Origin: a virus
DNA: 23,280 nucleotides
Strand: one strand, 5' to 3'
Virus record (IMG/VR): IMGVR_UViG_3300035666_000169
Coordinates: 1 to 23,280 of that record
The translations under genes and the position numbers were made by a program. The notes below the pieces were generated by a model. The model was not told the DNA's origin. It was given only the letters and a program-made list of their open reading frames with translations, and searched no databases. Positions 1-6,048 of this stretch are shown piece after piece (the first letter of the stretch is position 1; every line of letters starts with the position of its first letter).

Positions 1-42
1 AGCATTCGGCGTGTCCTGTGGCTAAGTTTGCCAAAACTGGTA

Positions 43-214
43 TGGCCCAGCCGCTGGCCCAACCTCCTCGACGACCCGCACGGGAGGCTGACGTGAGCGA
101 TTCCCCTTGGGAGTACACTTCGGGTGCAGGATCAGCCTGCGAAGCGGATCGTAGCCCAGACTGGGCCAGCCCGGGAGCGCCCAACGGGGCCGAAGCTGGC
201 CCACGTCTGGCCCA
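43..214. repeat. Five copies of TGGCCCA in the left intergenic region
   Basis: The 7-mer TGGCCCA occurs at 43-49, 55-61, 197-203 and 208-214, and on the opposite strand at 162-168. Two same-strand pairs have start-to-start spacings of 12 and 11 bp, close to one helical turn. The copy at 162-168 sits in the near-palindrome CTGGGCCAG (161-169). Five copies in about 170 bp just upstream of a small operon that encodes a DNA-binding protein suggests binding sites for a regulator. The GC-rich background makes chance recurrence of such a word less surprising, so this is a moderate call. An open frame on the plus strand from 18 to 299 has no ribosome binding site or recognisable protein and is taken as non-coding. 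Confidence 0.45.
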
Positions 215-250
215 GCTCCGCCGGCCCGGTGAGGGTGGGTCGGTGAGCGT

Positions 251-268
251 CGCGAATATATTTTCGCG
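251..268. repeat. AT-centred inverted repeat
   Basis: CGCGAA (251-256) and TTCGCG (263-268) flank an AT-only centre TATATT (257-262), giving a 6-bp stem with a 6-nt loop. It is one of the few AT-rich patches in the window and lies about 80 bp before the first gene of the rightward operon. It could be an operator, or a melting or bending element at a promoter. It is not a convincing terminator because no T-run follows. Confidence 0.4.
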
Positions 269-274
269 TGAGGG

Positions 275-306
275 TTGCCGGTCTCCCGGCGGCGTGTGAA
301 TATATA
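275..306 (+). promoter_or_regulatory. Candidate promoter for the rightward operon
   Basis: TTGCCG at 275-280 resembles a -35 box (4 of 6 to TTGACA). An AT-rich run at 299-307 contains TATATA (301-306), a possible -10, with a long 20-bp spacer; reading the -10 at 298-303 gives 17 bp. A start point near 313 would leave a leader of about 35 nt, consistent with the GGAG at 335-338 upstream of the ATG at 347. Weak but well placed. Confidence 0.35.
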
Positions 307-346
307 TCCATCGGAGGGCGGTTGAGCCCCCGAGCGGAGCCACACC

Positions 347-637
347 ATGACCCTCACCGACTACAACACCGCCGCCGCCATCCGTCCCGCCACCATCGAA
401 GAGTGGGCGGAGTCCACCGCGGCCGCCAAGAGGGACGGCGGCGCGGGCGCCATCCTCGTGGACGGCGTCACCGTGTACGTCCAGGGCGACCCCGTCGGCC
501 TCCGCGTCGAGGGCGGCGAGACCGAGGAGGACCACGAGGCCGGGACCGTCGACGAGGTTGACGGCGAGTTCCTGGTGGTCGCCTGGGACCAGGGCGTCCG
601 GACGCGCAGCCACTTCTCCGGCCTCACCCTGGCCTGA
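347..637 (+). CDS. Small acidic protein of unknown function
   Basis: A 96-residue protein that I do not recognise. The ATG is preceded by GGAG at 335-338, 8 nt upstream, which fits a ribosome binding site. The protein is acidic in its second half, with several Glu/Asp clusters around residues 60-77, and contains predicted beta strands (an ILVDGVTVYVQ segment near residues 36-46 and EFLVVAWDQGV near 74-84). No catalytic motif, signal peptide or membrane span is visible. It is the first gene of a three-gene rightward operon, 33 bp before the next gene. G/C-rich third codon positions support it as real. Its location opposite the late genes and beside a DNA-binding protein suggests a non-structural accessory role, but this is inference from position only. 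Confidence 0.7.
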   Translation: MTLTDYNTAAAIRPATIEEWAESTAAAKRDGGAGAILVDGVTVYVQGDPVGLRVEGGETEEDHEAGTVDEVDGEFLVVAWDQGVRTRSHFSGLTLA

Positions 638-670
638 CATCGACCCCAAGCAACCCACAGGAGCTACACC

Positions 671-1189
671 ATGACCAGCATCAACGAGATCGCAACCACC
701 GTTGCTGACGAGGCTGTCGCCCGCGCCCGGCCGAGCCGGGCCGGGTGGAAGCAGGACGTGCACGCCGCAGCCTTCGCCGCAGCCTTCGCCGCTGGGCAGC
801 AGTGGCAGGAGGCCGAGCGCGACCAGCGTCGGCGCGAGTTCTACGCCGCAGAGCATGCGCGACGCGTGGCCGAGAAGTCGGCGCGCAACGCCGCAGGGGT
901 CGTCCGCCTCGGCCACATCTACGGCTGGAGCTACTTCGGTTCGGGCGGCGCCTACGGGCGGACCGCGGCCATCAACGCCGTCGTGTGCGAGCATGGCGAC
1001 AACGGGTTCGTCGCGGGCCCGGTCGCGTACCGCGTGGTCGATCGGACCCAGGTGGCGGAGGTGTGGGCCGCGGGCGGAGACTGCATCGGAGAGGGCCGCG
1101 AGTGGCGCGAGGCCTACCGCTGGGATCCGACCTCGCAGGCGTGGCTCGAGTGGCACCCCCTGTACGCACACCTCCTCGAGCGGTGGTGA
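671..1189 (+). CDS. Unknown 172-residue protein, Ala-rich helical N-terminus
   Basis: The ATG at 671 has a strong ribosome binding site (AGGAG at 659-663). Residues 1-75 are rich in Ala, Arg and Glu and look helical (AAFAAAFAAGQQWQEAERDQ near residues 32-51). The remainder is richer in Gly and aromatic residues, including a WSYFGSGGAYGR segment and several Trp residues near the C-terminus. No known family, signal peptide or membrane span was recognised. The stop codon TGA (1187-1189) overlaps the GTG start of the next gene in a GTGA junction, so the two genes are probably translationally coupled. A phage-encoded cytoplasmic accessory protein is the safest description. Confidence 0.75.
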   Translation: MTSINEIATTVADEAVARARPSRAGWKQDVHAAAFAAAFAAGQQWQEAERDQRRREFYAAEHARRVAEKSARNAAGVVRLGHIYGWSYFGSGGAYGRTAAINAVVCEHGDNGFVAGPVAYRVVDRTQVAEVWAAGGDCIGEGREWREAYRWDPTSQAWLEWHPLYAHLLERW

Positions 1190-1656
1190 CCGTGCCGATC
1201 ACCGTCACCACCACGGCCACCGGCTCGACGGTGGAGGTTGCCCCCGACCTCCGCGCCCTCGCCGAGTCCGGGCTCTCCGCCGCCGACATCGCCGCCCGCA
1301 CGGGCCTGTCCCTGTCGGCGGTCAGGGGTCGCCTGCGCCGGCTCGGGGTCCGCCTCGCGAGCGCGGGGCCGGGTCGCCCCAGGAAGGACGGCACCCGCTC
1401 CCGGGTGGTGCTGCAGTTGCCCCTCTCCGCCGAGGAGCACGCCGGGCTCGTGGTCGCGGCCGCTCCCGAGGACGTGGCGACCTGGGCTCACCGCCGGCTG
1501 CTGGAGTCCGCGCACCGGAGCAAGGCTGCGCCCGCCGACATCACGTTCACCCGGCGCGACGTGGACCTCGCCGCCATCCTCGACTCGATCGAGGGCGAGC
1601 CCGCCGACATGGTGCGCACCGGAGGCAACCCCCGGAGCGCGCTCACCCCTCGGTGA
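1186..1656 (+). CDS. Putative HTH DNA-binding regulator
   Basis: A 156-residue protein starting at the GTG of the GTGA overlap with the previous stop. Residues about 22-54 form a helix-turn-helix pattern (GLSAADIAARTGLSLSAVRG), the type found in resolvase-like and sigma region-4-like domains. It is followed by a basic GRPRK motif at residues 63-67 resembling an AT-hook. Residues about 72-110 read as a strand followed by two helices (VVLQLPLSAEEHAGL...), similar in outline to ribbon-helix-helix regulators, but this is a weak match. It is the last gene of the rightward operon and overlaps the end of the convergent HExxH gene by 14 bp. The likely role is transcriptional control of phage genes; candidate targets are the repeat-rich region at 43-268. 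The DNA-binding call is fairly firm, the target is a guess. Confidence 0.7.
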   Translation: MTVPITVTTTATGSTVEVAPDLRALAESGLSAADIAARTGLSLSAVRGRLRRLGVRLASAGPGRPRKDGTRSRVVLQLPLSAEEHAGLVVAAAPEDVATWAHRRLLESAHRSKAAPADITFTRRDVDLAAILDSIEGEPADMVRTGGNPRSALTPR

Positions 1657-2278
1657 CCACCAGCCCCTCGTCGCCCCACCCGCCCTCGCTGTACCTCGGG
1701 TGCATCAGGCGGCCCGCCTTCGGGATGACGAGCTTCACCGCTCGCTCGTGGGCGTGCTTCCTCCCGAGCCTCGCGGTGCAGTGGAGGTACCCGAAGGCCG
1801 CGTGCCCGAGCTCGTGGGCGATCACGCGCGCCACGTCGATCCCGGGGCGAGACAGCCGCTCGGGGTCGAGCACGATCGTCGAGGATCGGATCACGCCGTC
1901 CACCGCGTCGACCTCGTGTGCGTCGTCGACGTCGGGGTCGTCCTCCAGCTCGGCGTCGAGCTGCGCCGTGGCCAGGTGGCCGGTGCGGACCCAGCCGGGC
2001 GGGGGAGGGATGACGCGGACGTCGCCGCGGGAGCCCTCGGGGCGCTCGCCGGTCACGACCGCGCAGTCGTGCCCGCGAGCCTCCCACCACTCGATCGCGT
2101 GCAGCAGCTCGCCGCGGTACGCGCGGAGGTCCGGGTGCAGCACGACGGTGGGCATCGGCACCCCCTCGAACCGGGCCACCCGCGGCACGACGGCCCGGCC
2201 AGCGCGGAGGGCGGCGATGGAGGCGGCGGTGAGGGCGGAGACGCCGTAGCCGACGACGGCGATCAACGGGAGAGGCAT
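1643..2278 (-). CDS. Membrane-anchored HExxH (metzincin-like) putative metalloprotease
   Basis: A 211-residue protein with an ATG start at 2278, overlapping the upstream gene by 16 bp. Residues 4-27 are hydrophobic (LPLIAVVGYGVSALTAASI) and look like an N-terminal membrane anchor or uncleaved signal. Residues 155-166 read HELGHAAFGYLH, a zinc-binding HExxH with a downstream Gly and His. The spacing is HExxHxxxGxxH, one residue longer than the classical metzincin motif. A LMHP segment at 191-194 resembles the Met-turn after the motif in matrixin-like enzymes. Residues 105-130 are very acidic. The gene is the last of the leftward block, after the endolysin and a 124-residue protein, so a role in lysis, envelope degradation or virion protein processing is plausible. 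The fold is inferred; the zinc motif is clearly visible. Confidence 0.7.
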   Translation of the reverse strand: MPLPLIAVVGYGVSALTAASIAALRAGRAVVPRVARFEGVPMPTVVLHPDLRAYRGELLHAIEWWEARGHDCAVVTGERPEGSRGDVRVIPPPPGWVRTGHLATAQLDAELEDDPDVDDAHEVDAVDGVIRSSTIVLDPERLSRPGIDVARVIAHELGHAAFGYLHCTARLGRKHAHERAVKLVIPKAGRLMHPRYSEGGWGDEGLVVTEG

Positions 2279-2637
2279 GTGGACTCCGGGGTCGGGGGCG
2301 GGAGGTCACGAAGCCGCGCAACGAGCCACGGGACCAGCCCGGCCTCGTCTTCGGTGTCGCTGTCCGGACCGTGCTTCGCCATGAACACGGCGCACACGCT
2401 GCCTGCGTCGAACTCGACATCCGCGGTTCCTGTCGCCGCATCCCACTCCAGTTGCACCCCACCCCGCTCGGTCGGGTAGGCGTGCGGATACCCAGGGCAC
2501 CCGCGCGCGATGGCTTCACGCGCCACCTGCTCGGCGCGCTGCAGCGCCGACTCCGACGGCGGCAGCCCTGCGCCGTCGAGCCAACCGGCCGGCAAGGTGC
2601 GCAGCTCGGCGATGCGTTGGTGGAGCGCGTCGGTCAC
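2263..2637 (-). CDS. Small GW(D)G / GGVQLEW protein of unknown function
   Basis: A 124-residue protein starting at the GTG (2637) of a GTGA overlap with the endolysin stop. Visible features are a LPAGWLDGAGLPPS segment near residues 15-28, a helical stretch of about 15 residues, then YPTERGGVQLEW near residues 54-65 followed by two predicted strands. This arrangement is reminiscent of small conserved bacterial and phage proteins of unknown function; I cannot name a biochemical role. No membrane segment or catalytic motif is seen. Its position between the endolysin and the HExxH protein links it to the end of the lysis operon. It could be accessory, or an unrelated passenger gene. Confidence 0.7.
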   Translation of the reverse strand: MTDALHQRIAELRTLPAGWLDGAGLPPSESALQRAEQVAREAIARGCPGYPHAYPTERGGVQLEWDAATGTADVEFDAGSVCAVFMAKHGPDSDTEDEAGLVPWLVARLRDLPPPTPESTCLSR

Positions 2638-3368
2638 GACACCCCCAGCGCGCCGAGCGTGATCGGCCCCGCCTCGCCGTCGGGCACGAGCCCGCGGTCG
2701 ATCTGGTACGCCCGCACGGCCCGCGCCGTTCGCGGCCCGTAGTCGCCGTCGGTGGGGCCGGGGTCGTAGCCGCGGGTGCGGAGGGCGACCTGGAGCCGCT
2801 CGACGAGGAGCCCGCGCTGCCCTTGGCGGAGCACGCCGGCCGGAGCGGCGTAGCCCTGGGTGGGCCCGGTCGCGAGGTACTGCACGCCGCGCACGCACAC
2901 GCCCGCCGACCACCGGCGCTGGTGGGCGTCCTGGCGCTCGACCACGCCGACGGAGGTGGAGTGCGCCTCGACGATCCCGCGCCCGGTGCCGGTGGCGATG
3001 CCGATGTGCCCGCCGATGCCCGCCGCCGGAGCGCGGAGCAGGATCGCGCCGGGGGTCCACAGCGCCTCCGCCACGGGGATCCGGTACGCGGGGCCGGTGT
3101 CCACGGCGATCTCCTGCGCCCAGTGGCCGGTGTAGGGCTCGACGCCGTCGGGCCCGCACCCGACGCGCTTCCCGTCGCACACGATCGACACCGCCCACGA
3201 CACCAGCTCGGCGCAGTCCCACGCACGGTCCGTGGTGGCGTCGAGCGGGGCCGGCGTGCCGTGGAGGCGGCCGTGGTAGTCGGGGTCGTCGAGGTCGACG
3301 GACACCCCGAGGCGGTAGGCCTCGCCGATGCGCGAGCGGGCCAGGGCGAGGATGGCGGCTCCGGTCAT
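2634..3368 (-). CDS. Endolysin: Cys-His amidase/peptidase domain plus peptidoglycan-binding domain
   Basis: A 244-residue enzyme predicted to cut host peptidoglycan at lysis. The N-terminal domain (about residues 1-165) has the NlpC/P60 or CHAP layout: a catalytic Cys at 52 in WDCAELVSWAV, a His at 121 in GGHIGIATG, and a possible third residue at E134 or H136. Residues about 181-242 match a PG_binding_1 domain (LRQGQRGLLVERLQVALRTR, then GPTDGDYGPRTARAVRAYQ). No signal peptide is present, so export would depend on the membrane proteins encoded just upstream. The ATG at 3368 shares one base with the stop of the 34-residue membrane protein (TGATG), a reinitiation arrangement that favours this start over upstream in-frame codons. 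Confidence 0.9.
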   Translation of the reverse strand: MTGAAILALARSRIGEAYRLGVSVDLDDPDYHGRLHGTPAPLDATTDRAWDCAELVSWAVSIVCDGKRVGCGPDGVEPYTGHWAQEIAVDTGPAYRIPVAEALWTPGAILLRAPAAGIGGHIGIATGTGRGIVEAHSTSVGVVERQDAHQRRWSAGVCVRGVQYLATGPTQGYAAPAGVLRQGQRGLLVERLQVALRTRGYDPGPTDGDYGPRTARAVRAYQIDRGLVPDGEAGPITLGALGVS

Positions 3369-3472
3369 CACGGCTCCACGCGTGAGAGGATGGCGACCAC
3401 CACCACGAAGGCGAGGGCCAGGGAGCAGGACACGCCGACGGCGATCGCCACGGCCTCGCCCTGCGGGGTCAC
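3368..3472 (-). CDS. 34-residue single-span membrane protein
   Basis: This short gene runs from the GTG at 3472 to the TGA at 3370-3368. It encodes 34 residues dominated by one hydrophobic stretch (AIAVGVSCSLALAFVVVVAI, residues 9-28) flanked by a polar N-terminus (MTPQGEAV) and a short basic/acidic tail (LSRVEP). Its start overlaps the previous stop as GTGA, and its stop overlaps the endolysin ATG as TGATG, so it is locked into the translational chain on both sides. Without it there would be an unexplained gap of about 100 nt in an otherwise gapless stretch. It may be a small holin, antiholin or lysis-timing protein; a mere coupling leader is also possible. Confidence 0.65.
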   Translation of the reverse strand: MTPQGEAVAIAVGVSCSLALAFVVVVAILSRVEP

Positions 3473-3750
3473 GGCGCACCGGTGACGACGCGCCACACGT
3501 CGGGCAGGGACACGCCGAGCCCGGCGGCGATCGAGGCCAACGCCACGAGGAACGCGAGGTGGTCGATCCGGATTCGGTCGCCCACCTTCGACTCGGCGAA
3601 GCTGCGCAGGTAGCTGCGCTCGCCCGCCTTGGTGATCAGCTCCTCGAGCGCCTGGAGGATCAGCACGTCGCGCGCCTCGGGGGAGAGGGCGCGCGGCGTC
3701 GTGGGTGGTCCGTCGCTGCCGGCGGCCGACGGAGGGAGGAGGTCGGGCAC
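3469..3750 (-). CDS. Holin-like protein with one C-terminal membrane span
   Basis: A 93-residue protein. The chosen start is the GTG at 3750, one base after the previous stop (TGACGTG); upstream in-frame sequence only mirrors the previous gene. The first 30 residues are Pro/Ser-rich. Residues about 33-62 look helical and charged, ending in the RSFAESKVGDRIR segment, and residues 65-85 (HLAFLVALASIAAGLGVSL) form one hydrophobic span. Placement between a three-span protein and the 34-residue span upstream of the endolysin makes a holin or lysis-accessory role likely. A membrane-attached virion protein is an alternative. The topology is visible, the function inferred. Confidence 0.65.
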   Translation of the reverse strand: MPDLLPPSAAGSDGPPTTPRALSPEARDVLILQALEELITKAGERSYLRSFAESKVGDRIRIDHLAFLVALASIAAGLGVSLPDVWRVVTGAP

Positions 3751-3751
3751 G

Positions 3752-4186
3752 TCACGCCTCCGCGTGGTGGCGGTGGTTGCGCGCCTCGGCTCCGCGCCGT
3801 GCGTCCTCGAGCCGGCGCAGGATGGCGGCGCCCTGTTCCACCCTCGAGCCCGCGTCGGCGAGGCGGTGGGTGCGCGCGATCGCGGGGGCTTGCGAGCCAC
3901 CGGCGACCACGAGGGCTCCGGCGATCGCGCCGTCGAGGAGGGCGGACAGGGCGGCGGCGACCACGAGCGCCACGAGGGCGAGGTGGCAGCCCTGTGCCAG
4001 CGCGAGGAGGGCGCCGGCGGCGGACACGAGGCCGGCCGGGACCACCAGCCGCTCGCGGATCCCGATCGCCAGCCGCACGGACGGCGGGATCGAGGCCGCG
4101 GCGCGCATCACGCGCCAGTGGACGGCGCCGTACAGCGACGCGGACAGGGCGTAGATGACGAGGACGAACCCCAGGGCTCCGGTCAT
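3752..4186 (-). CDS. Three-span membrane protein, holin candidate
   Basis: A 144-residue protein starting at the ATG (4186) of an ATGA overlap. Three hydrophobic segments are visible: residues about 3-24 (LGFVLVIYALSASLYGAV), 47-66 (LVVPAGLVSAAGALLALAQG) and 68-97 (LALVALVVAAALSALLDGA and onward). A charged tail of about 45 residues follows, rich in Arg, Glu and His. The size and multi-span pattern fit class I-type holins, which permeabilise the inner membrane for the endolysin encoded two genes downstream. Three candidate lysis membrane proteins lie in a row, so which one is the true holin cannot be told from sequence alone. Confidence 0.65.
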   Translation of the reverse strand: MTGALGFVLVIYALSASLYGAVHWRVMRAAASIPPSVRLAIGIRERLVVPAGLVSAAGALLALAQGCHLALVALVVAAALSALLDGAIAGALVVAGGSQAPAIARTHRLADAGSRVEQGAAILRRLEDARRGAEARNHRHHAEA

Positions 4187-4347
4187 GGCTTCTTCCCCAT
4201 CAGCAGCTTCGGGCACCGCCGGAGAATGTCGGTGATGCGGCGCCCGTCCAAATGGAGCGAGACGGTGACCGAGCCGGACGGGTGGCCCGACGCCGAGGCA
4301 GCATCCGCGAGGGCTTGCCGCTGGCGATCGGAGAGGGGCATGGTCAC
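4183..4347 (-). CDS. Small basic protein of about 52-54 residues
   Basis: A short gene between the DUF4376-like protein and the three-span membrane protein. Two starts are possible: the GTG at 4347, which forms a GTGA overlap with the previous stop and matches the style of this operon, or the ATG at 4341, two codons later and preceded by no clear ribosome binding site. The product begins MPLSDRQRQALADAAS, has a strand-like GSVTVSLHLDGRRITDIL segment and a basic end (KLLMGKKP). No family recognised. It ends in an ATGA overlap with the holin candidate, so it belongs to the same coupled chain. The real function is unknown. Confidence 0.6.
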   Translation of the reverse strand: MTMPLSDRQRQALADAASASGHPSGSVTVSLHLDGRRITDILRRCPKLLMGKKP

Positions 4348-4988
4348 AGGCTCCCCCTGTACGCGAGGAGGGCATCGGCGACGCCCTGCGAGGTGGTGGC
4401 GGCGTAGACCGCCTGGGCTGCGGCGTCGAGGAGCTTCCGCCGAGCGGCGCCGTGGGCGAACAGCTCGAAGTACAGCACCCGCGCGGCGGTCGCGTTCTCG
4501 AGCACGACCACGCTCCCGTCGCGGGCGGGGAACGGGAACGGGTACACACCCACCGCCGACGGGTCGAAGCCCAGCGCCTCCGCGACCGACGTGGCCGTCA
4601 GGAGGCTGGTCCAATCGCGTTGGCTGTCGACGCCCACCCCGAGCGGCGGGCGCCCCTCCAGGCGGACGGGCTCCTCCGCGAGCGCGGCGCCGAGCCGGGA
4701 GAGCTCGGACAGGGCCGCGAGCCGAACCGCGGCGAGGTCGCGATCGAGCAGAGGCCGGGGCTTGCCGACGATGATGGCATCGTCGGCGACCTCTCGCGCG
4801 CCCTCCCAGGGCTTCTCGCTGACGAGCACCCAGAGGGGAGCCCGCCCCGAGCCGCGCGGATCCTCGGTCACGTACACGAGCGCGCCAGGCACCAGAGGGT
4901 GCACGGGTACGCCGGCTGCGGCGAGGAGCTCGGTGCCGCGGGTCCAGCCGTACACGTCCGGGGTGGTGGTCGAGTACAGGTACCTCAC
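4344..4988 (-). CDS. DUF4376-like fibre/baseplate accessory protein
   Basis: A 214-residue protein starting at the GTG (4988) of a GTGA overlap. Residues about 1-60 are a compact beta-rich domain (YLYSTTTPDVYGWTRGTELL, then VYVTEDP and PLWVLVSEKPWEG). From about residue 100 the pattern resembles DUF4376 domains at the ends of phage tail fibre operons: a SQRDWTSLL segment, a helix, then DGSVVVLENATAARVLYFEL, where a short dG-strand is followed by a helix carrying the ruler-like Ala pattern. Its position after the fibre-like genes and before lysis supports a fibre assembly or tip role. The match to DUF4376 is by eye and moderate. Confidence 0.6.
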   Translation of the reverse strand: MRYLYSTTTPDVYGWTRGTELLAAAGVPVHPLVPGALVYVTEDPRGSGRAPLWVLVSEKPWEGAREVADDAIIVGKPRPLLDRDLAAVRLAALSELSRLGAALAEEPVRLEGRPPLGVGVDSQRDWTSLLTATSVAEALGFDPSAVGVYPFPFPARDGSVVVLENATAARVLYFELFAHGAARRKLLDAAAQAVYAATTSQGVADALLAYRGSL

Positions 4989-5632
4989 GGACACTCCACG
5001 AGGCGAAGCACACCGGCCGTCACCGCGACGCTCGACCCGTTGACCTCGCTCCGGATCTGGATTTCGACCGTGCCGGAGGCCGTGCAGGTGAGGTGCCCGT
5101 GGATCACCAGGGCGCGCTCCGTCGTCCCGAGCCCGCTGGTCAGCGGCGTCCAGTCGTCCAGCCGGGTCGAACCGCCCGCGAAGGTCGTGGTCTGGCCAGC
5201 GTTCCAGTGAAACGCAACCGCGGAGGCGGTGAGCCCACCGCCCGCGAGAGCCCGGGTGTTTAGCGCCGTGCTCGCGAGGGCGGTGGTGCACACCAGCACA
5301 CCGGTAATAACGTAGCTCTTGCCGGTCGTCAGCGTCAGCGTGGCCACCGTCGTCCCGGTGGTGTCGCTGGTCGTGGAGCCGGGCGTCACGGACACGTCGA
5401 CGCCGCCGAGGGTGGCGAGGACCGCGGCCCGGGTGCTGTCGTCGAGGAGCGTCCGCGCGAACGCCGTCAGCGACGTGCTCGCCCACGCGTTCGCGCCGGT
5501 CGTGTACGGCAGCAGGTCGGCGGCGGTGTCGACCGTGACGAGGGACGCGAGGCCGGCGTCGTAGACAGGGATCGCGCCGGCGACCACCCGCACGGTGGGC
5601 CGCTGGACCACGAGCTGCAGCGACCCGCTCAC
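4985..5632 (-). CDS. Tail fibre / receptor-binding protein candidate
   Basis: A 215-residue protein starting at the GTG (5632) of a GTGA overlap. Residues about 27-75 show the repetitive fibre signature seen in many phage fibres: LASLVTVDTAADLLPYTTG, then AFARTLLDDSTRAAVLATLGG. Beyond residue 80 it is Thr/Gly/Val-rich and beta-rich, ending in a likely globular beta domain with paired strands (HGHLTCTASGTVEIQIRSEV). This architecture, an N-terminal attachment or trimerising part plus a C-terminal beta tip, suits a short receptor-binding protein. It follows the baseplate-like 119-residue protein, with which it is translationally coupled. Confidence 0.65.
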   Translation of the reverse strand: MSGSLQLVVQRPTVRVVAGAIPVYDAGLASLVTVDTAADLLPYTTGANAWASTSLTAFARTLLDDSTRAAVLATLGGVDVSVTPGSTTSDTTGTTVATLTLTTGKSYVITGVLVCTTALASTALNTRALAGGGLTASAVAFHWNAGQTTTFAGGSTRLDDWTPLTSGLGTTERALVIHGHLTCTASGTVEIQIRSEVNGSSVAVTAGVLRLVECP

Positions 5633-5988
5633 CAGACCGCCCGGATCTCGAGGTCGCCCTCGAGGATCGTGATCGCCCACGCGGGGGAGGACCACGTCAG
5701 GCGGACCCGGTACCGGGCGCGCTGCTGGGTGAGGTCGTCGGTGACGGTCGCGGCCATCGACAGCGCGAGCCAGCCGGCCGTGATCAGGTACGACGCGTGC
5801 CCGACAGCGCCCACCGTGATCGTGGCGAGCGTGCCCGAGTCGTTGTAGACCTCGCCGGTTCCGGTGGCGTCGGTGAGGTCGAAGCCGGTGCCGTCGCCGT
5901 CGACCAGCTGCACCAGCCGATACCAGGTGTCGGCGATGACGACGTCGTCATGGCGCTCGGCGGTGAAGTTCGGGAGGGTAACAGACAT
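5629..5988 (-). CDS. Baseplate-like beta-sandwich protein
   Basis: A 119-residue protein with an ATG at 5988. The sequence reads as alternating strands: VVIADTWYRLVQLVDGDGTG, FDLTDATGTGEVYNDSGTLA, and a C-terminal RARYRVRLTWSSPAWAITIL segment ending LEGDLEIRAVW. This dLT...g...YxVrL...LEGxLxI pattern recalls the N-terminal domains of upper baseplate or fibre-connector proteins of siphophages. It is the first gene after a 60-bp gap (5989-6048), the widest gap in the leftward tail block, which contains a promoter-like element. The gene may therefore lead its own distal-tail and lysis transcript. Confidence 0.6.
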   Translation of the reverse strand: MSVTLPNFTAERHDDVVIADTWYRLVQLVDGDGTGFDLTDATGTGEVYNDSGTLATITVGAVGHASYLITAGWLALSMAATVTDDLTQQRARYRVRLTWSSPAWAITILEGDLEIRAVW

Positions 5989-5997
5989 CGCAACCCG

Positions 5998-6036
5998 ACT
6001 GTATCACGTGACCGCTGTGTCGGGCTATCCGACTGT
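5998..6036 (-). promoter_or_regulatory. Candidate internal promoter and repeat cluster for the distal tail/lysis operon
   Basis: On the minus strand TACAGT (6003-5998) within GTGATACAGT fits a TAnnnT -10 box, ending 9 nt before the ATG at 5988. No good -35 lies at 17-18 bp. The region contains CGACTGT twice (5996-6002, 6030-6036), TATCACG (6002-6008) and CTGTGTCG (6015-6022). The same three words occur in the divergent protease/portal promoter near 19285-19300, and CGACTGT also occurs upstream of the terminase small subunit gene. This argues for shared regulation of the late promoters. Confidence 0.45.
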
Positions 6037-6048
6037 GCGGAGTGCCTC

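Noticed and set aside
18-299. 93-residue open frame on the plus strand at the left edge
   Set aside because: No ribosome binding site, low-complexity content, covers the repeat and promoter-like elements, and no recognisable domain; treated as intergenic.
1630-1670. Search for intrinsic terminators at convergent junctions (1643-1656, 20836-20869)
   Set aside because: No stem-loop followed by a T-run was seen at either junction; none reported.
702-2479. Long plus-strand open frames of 413-515 residues
   Set aside because: Arg/Pro/Ser-rich shadows of real genes in high-GC DNA, without domains or starts of their own.
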